Source: Chara braunii (Eukaryota > Streptophyta > Charophyceae > Charales > Characeae). From it: a DNA stretch of 22,704 bases. Below the pieces are notes generated by a model. The model saw only the letters and a list, made by a program, of their open reading frames with translations. It ran no database searches and had not been told where the DNA came from. Below, one piece after another: positions 22,602-22,704 of the stretch (position 1 is the stretch's first letter; each line of letters starts with the position of its first letter). The translations under genes were made by a program, and so were the position numbers. The stretch is from positions 2,200,584 through 2,223,287 of the forward strand of contig BFEA01000005.1 in the NCBI GenBank assembly GCA_003427395.1, given 5' to 3'.

Positions 22602-22704
22602 GGTTGTCAGGCGGGGGCCCCCGGGGGCAAAGCCGGGGTAGGGGTTTGACCCCCGGACCCCCGCTGGCGGGGTGCCCCACCCCCGCCCACCCGAAAACAC
22701 CCCC
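22602..22704. repeat. GC-rich palindromic low-complexity tract (window edge)
   Basis: A sharp change to more than 75% G+C just after R2 copy 2. It contains GGGGGCCCCC (22613-22622) overlapping CCCCCGGGGG (22618-22627), then repeated GGGGT/ACCCC words that can fold on themselves. It is unlike anything else in the window and continues past its end. It could be a short interspersed foldback element. Confidence 0.75.

Overview
The window looks like gene-poor, repeat-dominated nuclear DNA of a streptophyte (plant lineage). No intact protein gene, rRNA or tRNA could be supported. The best organism clue is a 0.5 kb piece of mitochondrial DNA whose cox2 and nad2 fragments are clearly of plant type, with unedited-looking codons. 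Together with the style of the decayed Ty3/gypsy pol, this makes me lean to a charophyte alga such as Chara over a seed plant. That is an inference, not a demonstration.

Layout: (1) 1-1094, a (GA)n tract and anonymous DNA. (2) 1095-5199, a composite repeat 'A': an inverted segment X (about 1095-2040) followed by a 2.9 kb segment Y (2279-5199). (3) 5230-5399, long (CT)n and (ATCT)n microsatellites. (4) 5400-8867, mostly anonymous, containing one copy of a 0.39 kb repeat R2 (7120-7514). (5) 8868-12560, a heavily mutated Ty3/gypsy pol (linker, reverse transcriptase, RNase H, PHD-like finger, integrase), interrupted at 10094-10598 by a mitochondrial insert. (6) 12561-15779, anonymous. (7) 15780-19900, composite repeat 'B', with X and Y both in forward orientation. 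(8) 20205-21545, a broken ORF remnant with an acidic and RS-rich tail, possibly Gag-like, followed by a possible exon. (9) 22215-22592, the second R2 copy, then a very GC-rich palindromic tract to the window end.

How the parts relate: the two Y copies are direct repeats 14.7 kb apart, and each lies next to X. X is inverted in A relative to B, and the inversion junction falls inside a palindrome that is intact in B. X carries a family of short hairpins that share a loop (core ATAAGTTT) while the stems change in a compensated way. Y carries five tandem copies of a 122 bp unit and several conserved palindromes. Y behaves like a very long LTR, but no primer-binding site, polypurine tract or target duplication could be confirmed. 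The pol remnant is dead: many stops fit CAA/CAG/TGG changed by C-to-T or G-to-A, and catalytic aspartates in both reverse transcriptase and integrase read as Asn. The mitochondrial insert is far less damaged, so it probably arrived after pol had decayed.
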